64,000 bases of DNA from Thioclava arctica (GCF_040892615.1 NZ_JBFRYC010000002.1:124001-188000); one strand, 5' to 3'; numbered from the stretch's first letter, positions 17,009 to 25,989 are shown. Program-made: numbers and translations. The notes: generated by a model from the sequence alone, not told the origin.

Positions 17009-17086
17009 CATGTATATCGGATGCAGAACGAAAATGGGTCTAGCTGATATAGATATCCCCCGGACCCCAACTCATGGAGACATCTT

Positions 17087-17536
17087 ATGAACAAGACCCA
17101 AGACTACACCAAAGTGATGCAAGACATGATGGCGTCCTTCCCGGTTGATACCTCGAAATTCCAAGGCGCATTCAAGTCGCAAGCCGCTCTGGGCGAGAAA
17201 ATGTCGAAAGTGGCACTGGAAGCCGCTGAGAAATCGGCTGAGCTGTCGACCAAGTGGACCAAAGACACCATCGCAAAAGTTGGCGATCTGACCACGACCA
17301 AAGAAGAGCCCGCTGATTACGCAAAAGCTGTCAGCGATTTCGCTTCGGCTGCTGCTGAAATGGCCTCCGAGAACATGGCTGCTTTCGCTGAAATCGCGAA
17401 AAAAGTGCAGATGGAAACTGTTGAGCTGATGATGGCTGCGGGCAAAGACATGTCCGAAGAAGCCTCGGCTACGGTGAAAAAAGCAACCGCTGACATCGGC
17501 GCTGCTGCCAAAAAAGCGACCGCTGCTGCGAAGTAA
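17087..17536 (+). CDS. phaP: Phasin
   Basis: The 149-residue protein is Ala/Lys/Glu-rich, almost wholly helical and amphipathic, with the phasin-like stretch KSQAALGEKMSKVALEAAEK and a repetitive Ala/Lys C-terminus. It coats PHA granules. Codon use is biased towards a few codons (GCT, AAA), unlike its neighbours, as expected for an abundant granule protein. Two PhaR sites upstream predict repression until granules titrate PhaR. Confidence 0.93.
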   Translation: MNKTQDYTKVMQDMMASFPVDTSKFQGAFKSQAALGEKMSKVALEAAEKSAELSTKWTKDTIAKVGDLTTTKEEPADYAKAVSDFASAAAEMASENMAAFAEIAKKVQMETVELMMAAGKDMSEEASATVKKATADIGAAAKKATAAAK

Positions 17537-17547
17537 GTTATTCCGAC

Positions 17548-17613
17548 GACCCGGCCTCCTCCTCCCTGCCGGGTCACGGACGTAAAGGCGAGCCTTCGGG
17601 CTCGCCTTTTTTC
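17548..17613 (+). terminator. Tandem hairpins and intrinsic terminator after phaP
   Basis: A first hairpin pairs GACCCGGC (17548-17555) with GCCGGGTC (17568-17575). A second, AAAGGCGAGCC / GGCTCGCCTTT with a TTCG tetraloop (17584-17609), is followed by a T run. The second is a textbook terminator; the strong pair fits a highly expressed phaP. Confidence 0.9.
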
Positions 17614-17649
17614 TTTGGTTGCTTTTGCGCCTGCAGCGTCACACTATCG

Positions 17650-17660
17650 CTGCAACGCAA
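17650..17660 (+). promoter_or_regulatory. Near-consensus PhaR site upstream of phaR
   Basis: CTGC-AAC-GCAA matches CTGC-N3-GCAG in seven of eight fixed positions and lies 24 bp before the phaR start, suggesting autoregulation of phaR. Confidence 0.5.
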
Positions 17661-17683
17661 TAAGTTTTCTACCGGAGGACTAC

Positions 17684-18235
17684 ATGGCCGACGATGCCAA
17701 GCCCCTGCTGATCAAGCGCTATGCAAGCCGCCGTCTCTATAACACCGAGACGAGTGATTACGTGACGCTCGAAGACATCGCGAAATTCATTCGCGAAGGG
17801 CGCGAAGTGCAAATCATCGACCTGAAATCGGGTGACGATTTGACCCGGCAATACCTGCTGCAAATCGTGGCCGAACATGAGAGCCGCGGCGAGTCCGTGC
17901 TGCCCGTCGATGTTCTGACCGATCTGGTGCGCTCTTATACCGGGGCGGCGCAGTCGGTGGTGCCGCAATTCCTGGCCGCCAGCTTTGAAATGCTGCGCGA
18001 CGGGCACTCCCAACTGCTGGAAAACATGACCAAGATCCCAAGCCCGATGACTTCGATGCCCGGGTTCGAGGCACTGCAAGCCCAGCAACAAGCGTTTTTG
18101 AAAAACATGATGGCGGGCTGGGGCACGGCCGGGTCTTCGGGCCCCGCATTTGAGGATGCTGGCGATGAACGCGGCGAATTGGACGCGATCAAAAAGCAAC
18201 TGGCCGAATTGCAAAGCAAACTCAGCAAGATGTAG
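17684..18235 (+). CDS. phaR: PHA synthesis repressor PhaR
   Basis: The 183-residue protein starts with the PhaR DNA-binding domain, including IKRYASRRLYNTETSDYVTL (residues about 10-29), then the PHB-accumulation regulatory domain (REVQIIDLKSGDDLTRQYLLQ). The C-terminal part is helical with FLKNMM and a short coiled coil at the end. PhaR represses phaP and itself and is titrated by nascent granules. The ATG at 17684 follows CGGAGGAC. Confidence 0.95.
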   Translation: MADDAKPLLIKRYASRRLYNTETSDYVTLEDIAKFIREGREVQIIDLKSGDDLTRQYLLQIVAEHESRGESVLPVDVLTDLVRSYTGAAQSVVPQFLAASFEMLRDGHSQLLENMTKIPSPMTSMPGFEALQAQQQAFLKNMMAGWGTAGSSGPAFEDAGDERGELDAIKKQLAELQSKLSKM

Positions 18236-18394
18236 CCCGCCACACGATTGGTCGAATTGACGCAGCGCGCCCGTTTCGGGCGCGTTTTGCATATGCGGCG
18301 CTTGACACCCCTGCCCCGGGCGCGCAAAACAGCCGCGAAATATAGTCCCGCAACCGGGCGCTCCGTGGGCGCCAAACCGACGAGGAGGACAGAT

Positions 18395-20344
18395 ATGTCC
18401 CAAATCTCCCTCACCTTTCCCGATGGCTCGCAACGTTCCTATGACAGCGGTGTCACGCCTGCTGAAGTGGCAGCATCCATCGCGCCTTCGCTGGCCAAAA
18501 AGGCAATCTCGGCGCAGGTGAATGGCGCGCATTGGGATCTGCAATGGCCTATCGCCGAAGACGCGAAAATCGCGATCAACACGCTGGCCGATGACGGCCC
18601 CGCGCTGGAACTGATCCGTCACGACCTCGCCCATATCATGGCGCGCGCTGTGCAAGAGCTATATCCCGGCGTAAAAGTCACGATTGGCCCGGTGCGCGAT
18701 TACGGCTGGTTTTATGACTTCGACCGAGACGAGCCCTTCACCCCCGAAGACCTTGGCGCGATCGAAAAAAAGATGCGCGATATCATCAATTCCCGCGAAC
18801 CGGTCAAGACCGAGACCTGGAGCCGCAAGCACGCGATTGACCATTATCTCGCCACCGACGAACCCTATAAGGTCGAGCTGATCAACCGCATCCCTGCGGG
18901 CGAAGACATTCGGATGTATTGGCATGGCCATTGGCAAGATCTGTGCCGTGGCCCGCACCTGCAACATACCGGCCAAGTGCCCGCGGATGCGTTCAAGCTG
19001 ACCCATGTGGCAGGTGCCTATTGGCTGGGCGACAACACCCGCCCGATGCTGCAACGCATCTACGGCGTGGCGTTCAAATCCAAGAAAGACCTCGCCGCGC
19101 ATATGACCATGCTGGAAGAGGCCGCCAAGCGCGACCACCGCAAGCTGGGCCGCGAGATGAACCTGTTCCACATGCAGGAAGAGGCACCGGGGCAGATCTT
19201 CTGGCACCCCAATGGCTGGTCGATCTACACCAGCCTGCAGGACTACATGCGCCGCAAACAGCGCGCCGATGGCTATGTCGAGGTGAACACGCCCCAAGTG
19301 GTAAACCGCAAGCTCTGGGAAGCCTCGGGGCATTGGGAAAACTATCAGGAAAACATGTTCATCGTCGAAGTGGACGAGGAACACGCGCGCGAAAAAACCG
19401 TCAACGCGCTGAAACCGATGAACTGCCCCTGCCATGTGCAGATCTTCAACGTCGGCACCAAAAGCTACCGCGATCTGCCACTGCGCATGGCCGAGTTCGG
19501 CTCGTGTAACCGCTACGAACCCTCGGGCGCGCTGCATGGCATCATGCGGGTGCGCGGCTTTACGCAAGATGATGCGCATATCTTCTGCACCGCAGAGCAG
19601 ATCGAACCCGAAACCAAGAAATTCATTGAGTTTCTCGCCGGGATCTATGCCGATCTGGGCTTTGACAACTGGAAGGTCAAACTCTCGACCCGCCCCGAAA
19701 AGCGCATCGGGTCCGAGGAAAGCTGGGACTACGCCGAGGAAAGCCTTGGCAATGCTTGCCGCAAAGCGGGCTATGAGTTCGAAATTCAGGAAGGCGAAGG
19801 CGCGTTCTACGGGCCCAAGCTGGAATTCGTCCTCACCGATGCTATCGGTCGCGACTGGCAATGCGGCACGCTTCAGGTCGATCCGAACCTGCCCGAGCGG
19901 CTTGATGCCGATTATGTCGGCTCGGATGGCGAGCGTCACCGCCCGATCATGCTGCACCGCGCTGTTTTGGGCTCTTTCGAGCGCTTCATCGGCATCTTGA
20001 TCGAATCCCATGCCGGCAAGCTGCCGCTGTGGCTTGCGCCGCGTCAGGTCGTGGTGGCCGCGATTGTCTCGGATGCGGATGACTATGTGCGCGAAGTGAC
20101 CGAGAAACTCATCGCCGCCGGCATTCGCGCCGAGGCCGATACCCGCAACGAGAAAATCAACTATAAGGTGCGCGAACACAGCCTCGGCAAGGTGCCCTAT
20201 ATCTTCGCCATCGGCATGAAAGAGGTCGAGGAGCGCACGGTTTCGGTGCGTCAACTTGGCGACACGCGCACCCGCATGGCCGCATTGGACGACATCGTGG
20301 CCGAGTTGAAATCCGAATCGACACCGCCCGACCTGCGCGGATAA
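18395..20344 (+). CDS. thrS: Threonyl-tRNA synthetase
   Basis: The 649-residue enzyme has an N-terminal TGS domain (1-60), the editing domain with HDLAHIMARA (HxxxH), a class II catalytic core with Zn-binding Cys in MNCPCHVQIF and motif 2/3 residues (MRVRGFTQDDAH, HRAVLGSFERF), and a C-terminal anticodon-binding domain (from about 545). It charges tRNA-Thr in the cytosol. The ATG at 18395 follows GAGGAGGAC; an earlier in-frame start would add 49 non-conserved residues. Confidence 0.97.
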   Translation: MSQISLTFPDGSQRSYDSGVTPAEVAASIAPSLAKKAISAQVNGAHWDLQWPIAEDAKIAINTLADDGPALELIRHDLAHIMARAVQELYPGVKVTIGPVRDYGWFYDFDRDEPFTPEDLGAIEKKMRDIINSREPVKTETWSRKHAIDHYLATDEPYKVELINRIPAGEDIRMYWHGHWQDLCRGPHLQHTGQVPADAFKLTHVAGAYWLGDNTRPMLQRIYGVAFKSKKDLAAHMTMLEEAAKRDHRKLGREMNLFHMQEEAPGQIFWHPNGWSIYTSLQDYMRRKQRADGYVEVNTPQVVNRKLWEASGHWENYQENMFIVEVDEEHAREKTVNALKPMNCPCHVQIFNVGTKSYRDLPLRMAEFGSCNRYEPSGALHGIMRVRGFTQDDAHIFCTAEQIEPETKKFIEFLAGIYADLGFDNWKVKLSTRPEKRIGSEESWDYAEESLGNACRKAGYEFEIQEGEGAFYGPKLEFVLTDAIGRDWQCGTLQVDPNLPERLDADYVGSDGERHRPIMLHRAVLGSFERFIGILIESHAGKLPLWLAPRQVVVAAIVSDADDYVREVTEKLIAAGIRAEADTRNEKINYKVREHSLGKVPYIFAIGMKEVEERTVSVRQLGDTRTRMAALDDIVAELKSESTPPDLRG

Positions 20345-20384
20345 TTGCCGTAAAATCAGTCGCTAGCGGGATTTTCACAGACCT

Positions 20385-20406
20385 GTGAGGGGGTTAGCCC
20401 CCTCAC
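20385..20406. terminator. Hairpin after thrS
   Basis: GTGAGGGGG (20385-20393) and CCCCCTCAC (20398-20406) form a perfect 9-bp stem with a TTAG loop. No T run follows, so it is either a weak terminator or a structure in the csp leader. Confidence 0.55.
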
Positions 20407-20571
20407 GAATTGTCATTGCATTTTCGCATATCTGATCCAAAATTAGCCCTGCGTGTTTCGCAGACTTTCTACCGCTCTCTTCTCGATAAGGCAGCTGGAG
20501 ACCCGAAAGACACTGGCTGCACGGTCCCGATGCAATTCCGCATCCGGGAAAGATTGAAGGAGAGTACGGTA

Positions 20572-20778
20572 ATGGCCACTGGCACCGTGAAATGGTTTAA
20601 TTCCACCAAAGGCTACGGCTTCATCGCGCCCGATAACGGCGGCAAAGATGTGTTCGTGCATATCTCGGCGGTCGAACGTGCGGGGCTTCAGGGCCTCGAC
20701 GACAACCAAAAAGTCGAGTTCGAACTGCAGTCGGGTCGTGATGGCCGCGACTCGGCCTCCGATCTGAAACTGCTCTGA
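20572..20778 (+). CDS. Cold-shock domain protein (CspA family)
   Basis: The 68-residue protein is a single cold-shock domain with both RNA-binding motifs, KGYGFIAP (RNP1) and VFVHIS (RNP2). It binds single-stranded RNA or DNA. The untranslated region from the thrS hairpin to the start is about 165 nt, in keeping with the long structured leaders of csp mRNAs. AAGGAGAG lies about 10 bases before the ATG. Confidence 0.94.
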   Translation: MATGTVKWFNSTKGYGFIAPDNGGKDVFVHISAVERAGLQGLDDNQKVEFELQSGRDGRDSASDLKLL

Positions 20779-20797
20779 ACATCAGAGCGTTCTGATC

Positions 20798-20829
20798 AAC
20801 GGCCCGTGCTTGATGCGCGGGCCGTTTTC
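20798..20829 (+). terminator. Intrinsic terminator after the csp gene
   Basis: AACGGCCCG pairs with CGGGCCGTT around an 11-nt loop and is followed by TTT. It sits 20 bp after the csp stop and just before the convergent ArsC-like gene. Confidence 0.85.
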
Positions 20830-20836
20830 ATTTGCG

Positions 20837-21160
20837 CTACAGCCACTGCGCCTGCACTGCGGGCGTCCAGCCCAGCGTCAGCTTCTCTCCCTCGCGGATC
20901 ACCGGACGCTTCATCAGCGCGGGATGCGCGCCCAGAAGATCGGTCACCGGGGCGGCACGTTCAGCCTCGGACAGCCCACGCCAAGTGGTCGAGGCACGGT
21001 TGACGATCTTGTCGCCGAAGGCCGCCTCAAACTCTGCGATTTCCGAGGCGTTCAAAGGCGCTGCACGCACTTCGCGAAACTCGGGCGCATGGCCTGCCGC
21101 CTCCAACGCTTTGCGAGCTTTGCGCACCGTGTCGCAGGTCGAAATTCCGTAAATAATCAT
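20837..21160 (-). CDS. ArsC/YffB-like thioredoxin-fold protein
   Basis: The 107-residue protein starts MIIYGISTCDTVRKARKALE, with the single N-terminal Cys and the D-T-x-[RK]-K-A pattern of the YffB/Spx branch of the ArsC family, and ends in the family's RPVIREGEKLTLGW segment. Members are glutaredoxin-like; the physiological substrate is unclear and there are no arsenic genes near. It begins directly after the lolD stop, so it is last in the lolC-lolD operon. Confidence 0.9.
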   Translation of the reverse strand: MIIYGISTCDTVRKARKALEAAGHAPEFREVRAAPLNASEIAEFEAAFGDKIVNRASTTWRGLSEAERAAPVTDLLGAHPALMKRPVIREGEKLTLGWTPAVQAQWL

Positions 21161-21841
21161 CTACCCCTCCGTCAGTGCGCCGCCATCCAGCCGCAAAACC
21201 CGGTCCATTTTCGCCGCCAGCGCCATGTTATGCGTCGCGATCAGTGCCGATAGCCCAGTCTCGCGCACCAGATCCATCAACACATCAAACACCGTGTCCG
21301 AGGTCGCCGGATCGAGATTGCCTGTGGGCTCATCGGCCAGCAACAGGCTTGGCCCATTGGCGAGCGCGCGACAAAACGCAACCCGCTGCTGCTCGCCGCC
21401 CGACAGTTCAGAGGGGCGGTGATCGGCGCGCGAGGTCAGGCCAACCCGTCCGAGTAAATCAGCCGCGCGTGCTTGCGCCTCCGCACGCGCAACGCCATTG
21501 GCGAGCTGCGGCAGAACGATGTTTTCCGTCGCCGAGAATTCCGGCAGCAGATGGTGGAACTGATAAACAAAGCCCAGTTTCTCGCGCCGCGCCGCCGTGC
21601 GTTTGGCGTCGCGCGCTTGGCTGAGATCCTCGCCCTCCAGCACAACGCGCCCGCTATCAGGCGTATCGAGCAACCCGGCAATGTGCAGAAGCGTCGATTT
21701 CCCCGCCCCCGAGGGCGCGACCAGCGCCGTCACTTGACCCTTGGGGATTGCCAAATTGACACCTTTGAGCACCGTAATCTCGTTCGGCTTGCCCCGATTA
21801 TAGCACTTTTCCAACTTTTCCAGAACCAGCACATCACTCAT
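21161..21841 (-). CDS. lolD: Lipoprotein-releasing ABC transporter ATP-binding protein
   Basis: The 226-residue ATPase has Walker A VAPSGAGKSTLLH, Q-loop FVYQFHHLLPEF, signature LSGGEQQRVAFCRAL, Walker B LLLADEPTGNLD and the switch His in IATHN. FHHLLPEFSATENI is characteristic of LolD. It powers transfer of outer-membrane lipoproteins from the inner membrane to LolA. Its start overlaps the permease stop by eight bases. Confidence 0.93.
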   Translation of the reverse strand: MSDVLVLEKLEKCYNRGKPNEITVLKGVNLAIPKGQVTALVAPSGAGKSTLLHIAGLLDTPDSGRVVLEGEDLSQARDAKRTAARREKLGFVYQFHHLLPEFSATENIVLPQLANGVARAEAQARAADLLGRVGLTSRADHRPSELSGGEQQRVAFCRALANGPSLLLADEPTGNLDPATSDTVFDVLMDLVRETGLSALIATHNMALAAKMDRVLRLDGGALTEG

Positions 21842-23126
21842 AGCGTAGCGCCTCCACCGGGTTCATGCGCGCGGCCCTGCGCGCGGGGAAAATCGTCACG
21901 ACGAAGGATAGCGACAGCGACAGCGCCACCGCCTTGACCACATCCCAAGGCTGCAATTTCGCGGGCAGATGATAGATCCCGCGGATCGAAGGGTCCCAAG
22001 CATCGCCGCCATTGAGCCAGTTCACGAAGCTCATCACATGGTCAATATTATCCGCAAACAGCACCCCGATGGTCAGCCCTGCCAGCGTGCCAATCACCCC
22101 AATAAACGCGCCGCAGATAAAGAACACCCGCAGGATCGAACCCTGCGACAGCCCCATCGTGCGCAGGATGCCAATGTCACGGCCCTTGTTCTTGACCAGC
22201 ATGATCAGCCCCGACGTGATGTTCATTGAGGCAATCAGCACGAGGATCGACAGGATGATGAACATCACGTTGTCCTCGATGCCCAACGCGCGCAGGAAGC
22301 TGCCCGAAGCATCTTTCCACGTCCACAGCAATGTGCCCCGCCCGCTGGCATCACTGATCGCGGTGGCCCATTCATCGACGCGCTCGGGATCGGTGACATC
22401 GACGTCGATCTCATCGGCCCCGCCTTCGCGATTGAAAAAGCTCTGCGCCTCGGCAAAGGGCATATAAAGCCGTGTCTGATCAATGTCATAGCGCCCGGCT
22501 GAGAAGATATATTCGATCTTATAGGCATTCACCCGCGGGCTGGTACCAAAGGGCGTTTTTGCGCCGTTGGGCGAGATCAGCTTGACCGTATCGCCCACCG
22601 TCACGCCCAGATCGCGGGCCATGCCGATGCCCATCGCGATGCCCTGCTCGAAATCGTCGATATTGCCCTGCGCCTCATCGGAATGGGCGATACGCGGGAT
22701 GTTCTTGAGATCCGACAGCGCCAGCCCATAGACATCGGCCACGTTCGAGCGATCGGCAAAGCTCACCATCGCCTGACCGCGCACTGCCGGGGCGGCAGTG
22801 ACCACGCCGGGGATCGCCTTGATGCGCGTCGTGCGCTCGGCGTAATCGCGGATCAGCTTGGAATACACGCCCGATCCCTCAACCACTTCCATCGGCGCGG
22901 AATAGACGGTGATTTGCGGGTTTGATCCGACAATCGTGCTGACGAATTCGGCGCGAAATCCGGCGCGCACGGCGAGCGTGGCGATCAGGGCCGCAACCCC
23001 CAAGGTGATGCCGATCAGGCTGATCCATGTCATTACCGACACGCCGCCCTCGGCGCGCCGCGCGCGCAAGTAGCGCCACGCGATCATGAATTCGAAACGG
23101 GAAAACGGTGCAGTGCGTGCGGCCAT
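21834..23126 (-). CDS. lolC: Lipoprotein-releasing ABC transporter permease (LolC/LolE family)
   Basis: The 430-residue protein has the LolCE start FEFMIAWRYLRARR, one N-terminal helix, a large periplasmic domain (about 60-275), and three C-terminal helices with NITSGLIMLVKNKGRDIGILRTMG and the final FPARRAARMNPVEALRYE. Only one LolC/E-type gene is present, so the complex may be a homodimer (LolF-like). I chose the ATG at 23126 with GGAG close upstream; a start three codons earlier is possible. Confidence 0.92.
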   Translation of the reverse strand: MAARTAPFSRFEFMIAWRYLRARRAEGGVSVMTWISLIGITLGVAALIATLAVRAGFRAEFVSTIVGSNPQITVYSAPMEVVEGSGVYSKLIRDYAERTTRIKAIPGVVTAAPAVRGQAMVSFADRSNVADVYGLALSDLKNIPRIAHSDEAQGNIDDFEQGIAMGIGMARDLGVTVGDTVKLISPNGAKTPFGTSPRVNAYKIEYIFSAGRYDIDQTRLYMPFAEAQSFFNREGGADEIDVDVTDPERVDEWATAISDASGRGTLLWTWKDASGSFLRALGIEDNVMFIILSILVLIASMNITSGLIMLVKNKGRDIGILRTMGLSQGSILRVFFICGAFIGVIGTLAGLTIGVLFADNIDHVMSFVNWLNGGDAWDPSIRGIYHLPAKLQPWDVVKAVALSLSLSFVVTIFPARRAARMNPVEALRYE

Positions 23127-23288
23127 AGGCTCCATCCACTCAAATTCGGCGCAAGCTGGCCTGAGAGGGGGCAAAGGTCAAGGGTAGCCCAAACCTTACC
23201 CCGTTGCGCGCGATCAATTCTTGCCGGGTTGACTGTGCGCAAGACGGACAGCGTCCAAAACCAGCCGCTCCCGAAACGCCCGCAGCTT

Positions 23289-23840
23289 TCAGTAAAACCC
23301 AACCTCTTTCACATCGATCGCCGCCTCATAATCGCGCCCAAAGGCGACGATCGCGACCGATTTCAGGTATTGGGGGCGTGGCGTCGTGCGCAGTATTTTC
23401 CCCGATGCTTTGAACTGCGTGAAAGGCAGGCGAATTTCGCGCCACTCCGCAGTGACATGAAACGGCCCTTGGTAATATTGCCAAGGCAGCACCGTGCCGC
23501 GGGTGCGCAGATGCACGAAATAATCCTGATCATTGCCGCGCACGATCAGACGCACGCCCACGGCATCGCTCGGGACCGCTTCGTCCAACTGATGGCGAAT
23601 CTGAATGAAACCGCCGTTGTTTTGGGTGCTGACCGTGCCGCTGAGATGCGCATAGGCCTGCCCGCCGTCGGTTTTGAACACGACCTGCCCGCTTGAAACA
23701 CCCCCCATCACGGTATCGGCAAAGAAGCGCCAGCGTGTCTGGGGCTGATTATCAAAGGTTTCCAACATGCTGTCGCCTGCTTGTGCCGCTACAGGCGCGC
23801 CAATCAAAGCAAGTATCAGCGCCACGATCTTATACGACAC
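23289..23840 (-). CDS. CIA30-family secreted protein
   Basis: The 183-residue product starts with a signal peptide (VSYKIVALILALIGAPVAAQA, cut after AQA), then a beta-rich CIA30-like domain with FADTVMGGVSSG, GTVSTQNNGGFIQIR and a C-terminal KSVAIVAFGRDYEAAIDVKEVGFY. CIA30 in eukaryotes assists complex I assembly; bacterial members are uncharacterised and may be carbohydrate-binding. I take the GTG at 23840, seven bases after GGAG, because it gives the signal peptide. Its start overlaps the end of the upstream small gene. Confidence 0.75.
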   Translation of the reverse strand: MSYKIVALILALIGAPVAAQAGDSMLETFDNQPQTRWRFFADTVMGGVSSGQVVFKTDGGQAYAHLSGTVSTQNNGGFIQIRHQLDEAVPSDAVGVRLIVRGNDQDYFVHLRTRGTVLPWQYYQGPFHVTAEWREIRLPFTQFKASGKILRTTPRPQYLKSVAIVAFGRDYEAAIDVKEVGFY

Positions 23841-24201
23841 AGGCAATCTCCAAGTGATTTCCTCCTTTGATATGGGGAGGCGACGCTGGAAAGAAAGCGC
23901 CAAACCTTGCGCCCAAAATGCGTGCCACCCCACCGGTTACAGCGATGCAGCCGGAGGGCGCAGAGCGCCGCGACGCATAGAATTGCCCCCCCGAAATGAT
24001 GCGATTGATCAACAGCGCTGCCGCGATGTGCATATCGCGGTCGCACTCGGGGCCAAAGGCATTCTCATGGGTTTGCGCCGCATCGCTCAGAATGCCGATG
24101 ATTTCAGTTTCGGGCAGGATTTTCGCGTCGTTGAGCGCAAGCAACAACGCCTCGCAAATCGAAAGTGCCGCTTGTCCGGCATAGATATCTTGGTCTTGCA
24201 T
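23830..24201 (-). CDS. Conserved hypothetical protein
   Basis: The 123-residue protein has an N-terminal helical segment with IYAGQAALSICEALLLALND, then a Cys/Asp stretch (GPECDRDMHIAAALLINRI). This looks like a small Rhodobacteraceae protein of unknown function. The C-terminal third (after about residue 80) is low in conserved features and may be an extension. The stop overlaps the CIA30 start by 11 bases, suggesting coupling. It is divergent from the Crp-family gene, so regulation by that protein is possible. Confidence 0.6.
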   Translation of the reverse strand: MQDQDIYAGQAALSICEALLLALNDAKILPETEIIGILSDAAQTHENAFGPECDRDMHIAAALLINRIISGGQFYASRRSAPSGCIAVTGGVARILGARFGAFFPASPPHIKGGNHLEIACVV

Positions 24202-24356
24202 CGCGCGGGGCCTTTCCTGGCTATCGCGTCGGCACAGGGCTTTGCGCGGCGCATGGCGCAGAGTCTCAACAAACCTGCTACACTGTGCTGATTGAGATCA
24301 GTCATCGGCAAAATTGCCGTGCTAGACGTTCGGCTGACTCTGAGAGGGATGCCCCA

Positions 24357-25082
24357 TTGACCGACTCACCTCTGAGCCGAAAACTTGCTACATTTGTTGC
24401 GCTATCGGACACCGAGCTGGCGGTCTTGGACAGTTTGCACAAACGCCGCCGCATCTTTGTCGCTGGGCGCGATCTGGTGCTGCAGGGGCAGACCGAACAG
24501 GCGGCCTATATCCTGTGCTCGGGCTGGGCCTGCTCGAATAAGCTGCTTCAGGATGGGCAAAGACAGATCGTCGATTTCCAGATTCCGGGCGATTTTCTGG
24601 GCCTGCGCAGCGTGCTGCTGCACATCTCTGACCACAGCATTGAACCCGTCACCGACATCGAGGTGACCGAAATTCTGGCCTCTGATCTGCTGGATGCGTT
24701 TGCGCACACGCCGCGTCTGGCCACGGCCGTGTTATGGGCCGCCTCGCGCGATGAGGCGATGGTGGTCGAGCATCTGGTGGATGTCGGGCGGCGCAACGCA
24801 GCCGAACGCATGGCACATTTCTTGCTGGAACTCGGGGCCCGGCTGTCGCTTGTGGGGATGGGCGAAAAGGCCTCGTTCGCCTGTCCATTGACGCAATATC
24901 ATCTGGCCGATGCGCTGGGGCTGAGTGCGGTGCATATCAACCGCGTGCTGCGACAATTGCGCGAAGCAGGCATGGTTACGTTTCGCGACGGGCGTGTCAC
25001 CTTCGACAATTACGAAAAGGCCTGCGCCTTTACCCAGTTTGACCCGACCTATCTTGATCAACACGGACCGCTGCTCAAATAG
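24357..25082 (+). CDS. Crp/Fnr-family transcriptional regulator
   Basis: The 241-residue protein has a cyclic-nucleotide-binding-like beta-roll (about 20-125, with AYILCSGWACSNKLLQDGQRQ and FLGLRSVLL), a dimerisation helix, and a winged helix (LTQYHLADALGLSAVHINRV and LRQLREAGMV). It has no N-terminal Cys cluster like Fnr. The ligand is unknown. The likely start is the TTG at 24357, after GAGAGGG. It is divergent from the 123-residue hypothetical gene. Confidence 0.88.
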   Translation: MTDSPLSRKLATFVALSDTELAVLDSLHKRRRIFVAGRDLVLQGQTEQAAYILCSGWACSNKLLQDGQRQIVDFQIPGDFLGLRSVLLHISDHSIEPVTDIEVTEILASDLLDAFAHTPRLATAVLWAASRDEAMVVEHLVDVGRRNAAERMAHFLLELGARLSLVGMGEKASFACPLTQYHLADALGLSAVHINRVLRQLREAGMVTFRDGRVTFDNYEKACAFTQFDPTYLDQHGPLLK

Positions 25083-25172
25083 TGTAGCAAGGTCAAGCGG
25101 TTGCAATCGCCCATTCAGGAAGGGTTCGAAAGCACGCGTCGTTACTGCGCCGCCAGCCTCAGCCCGCCAGAC

Positions 25173-25520
25173 TCAACTGGCTGGGGTTTGCTGATGGCTC
25201 AAGCGCAGCCACGACCCGTCATCGCGCAGATAGGTCGAACTGCACAGCGCCTCATAGATCGGCTCATCGCGGCGTTCGCCAGACACCCGATAGGCAAGCA
25301 CGGCAATGTCATCTTTGCTGGAAAAGACCCGCTCGCTCATCTCGATGCTGCGCCAACGCTGCGCCACCTCACCCTCACGCCAAAGCGCATCGCCTTGCAG
25401 GATTCCCGCAGGATAGGGAAAGACAAAAATGGCGTTCTTAGCGGTCATCTGACGCGCACCATCTGCGCCTTGAGTCCAAAACCGCTCTTCCATCTCCCAA
25501 AGGGTATCTTCGTCGCTCAT
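25173..25520 (-). CDS. DUF4440/NTF2-like protein
   Basis: The 115-residue protein (MSDEDTLWEMEERFW, then NAIFVFPYPAGILQGD, SERVFSSKDDIAVLAYRVSGERRDEPIYEALCSSTYLR and a C-terminal WLRLSHQQTP) has the cone-fold pattern of NTF2-like DUF4440 proteins. The function is unknown. It is on the minus strand opposite the Crp-family gene, with a 90-bp gap at its 3' end that shows no strong hairpin. Confidence 0.7.
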   Translation of the reverse strand: MSDEDTLWEMEERFWTQGADGARQMTAKNAIFVFPYPAGILQGDALWREGEVAQRWRSIEMSERVFSSKDDIAVLAYRVSGERRDEPIYEALCSSTYLRDDGSWLRLSHQQTPAS

Positions 25521-25575
25521 CGCTTCGTCCTTACTATAAATGATGCCATGCCGGGCGGAATGGGCTGGCCCAATA

Positions 25576-25989
25576 TCACGCCCCGAAGGCGCGGAATGCA
25601 ACATAGCAAAGCACCATGAGTGCAGCGAATATCCAATAGGATTGTTGGCGCCCAATAACGGGTAGCGAGCGCCCCGCAGGCATCGCGACCGATGCAATCC
25701 CAGCCGCCCCTTTGGGCAACAACGACACAAGCCGCGCGACCGTATCGCCGCGCTCCGCCGCAGGAGAGGGCACGTCGGTAAAGCGCGACACAAGGGTGCC
25801 AAGACGCTGTCGCGCCGCAGCATTTGCCATCGCGCTAAGTTGTGAGGCTTCAAGCCAAGGATCGAGATCAAGGCGCGACAGCATCGACAAGACGGTCACC
25901 GCTTTGCCCTTGGCATCTGTGCCAATTGTAGCCCCCAGAAACGTATCAAAAGCGGGGTCTTGGCCAAGAGAAACATGGGACTGTGCCAT
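25576..25989 (-). CDS. Hypothetical membrane-anchored protein
   Basis: The 137-residue protein is mostly soluble and helical (repeated Ala/Leu stretches) with one C-terminal membrane helix (SYWIFAALMVLCYVAFRAFG) and a very short tail, a tail-anchored layout. I do not recognise a family. The start at 25989 has AGGA upstream. It lies 55 bp before the NTF2-like gene on the same strand and 189 bp downstream of atpG; the gap 25990-26178 shows nothing I can name. Confidence 0.6.
   Translation of the reverse strand: MAQSHVSLGQDPAFDTFLGATIGTDAKGKAVTVLSMLSRLDLDPWLEASQLSAMANAAARQRLGTLVSRFTDVPSPAAERGDTVARLVSLLPKGAAGIASVAMPAGRSLPVIGRQQSYWIFAALMVLCYVAFRAFGA

Noticed and set aside
24281..24310. Fnr-box-like TTGAGATCAG sequence before the Crp-family gene
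   Set aside because: It does not give the TTGAT-N4-ATCAA palindrome; only one half-site is recognisable.
25083..25172. tRNA-like GGTTCGAAA in the gap
   Set aside because: The surrounding bases do not fold into a cloverleaf and no acceptor stem pairs.
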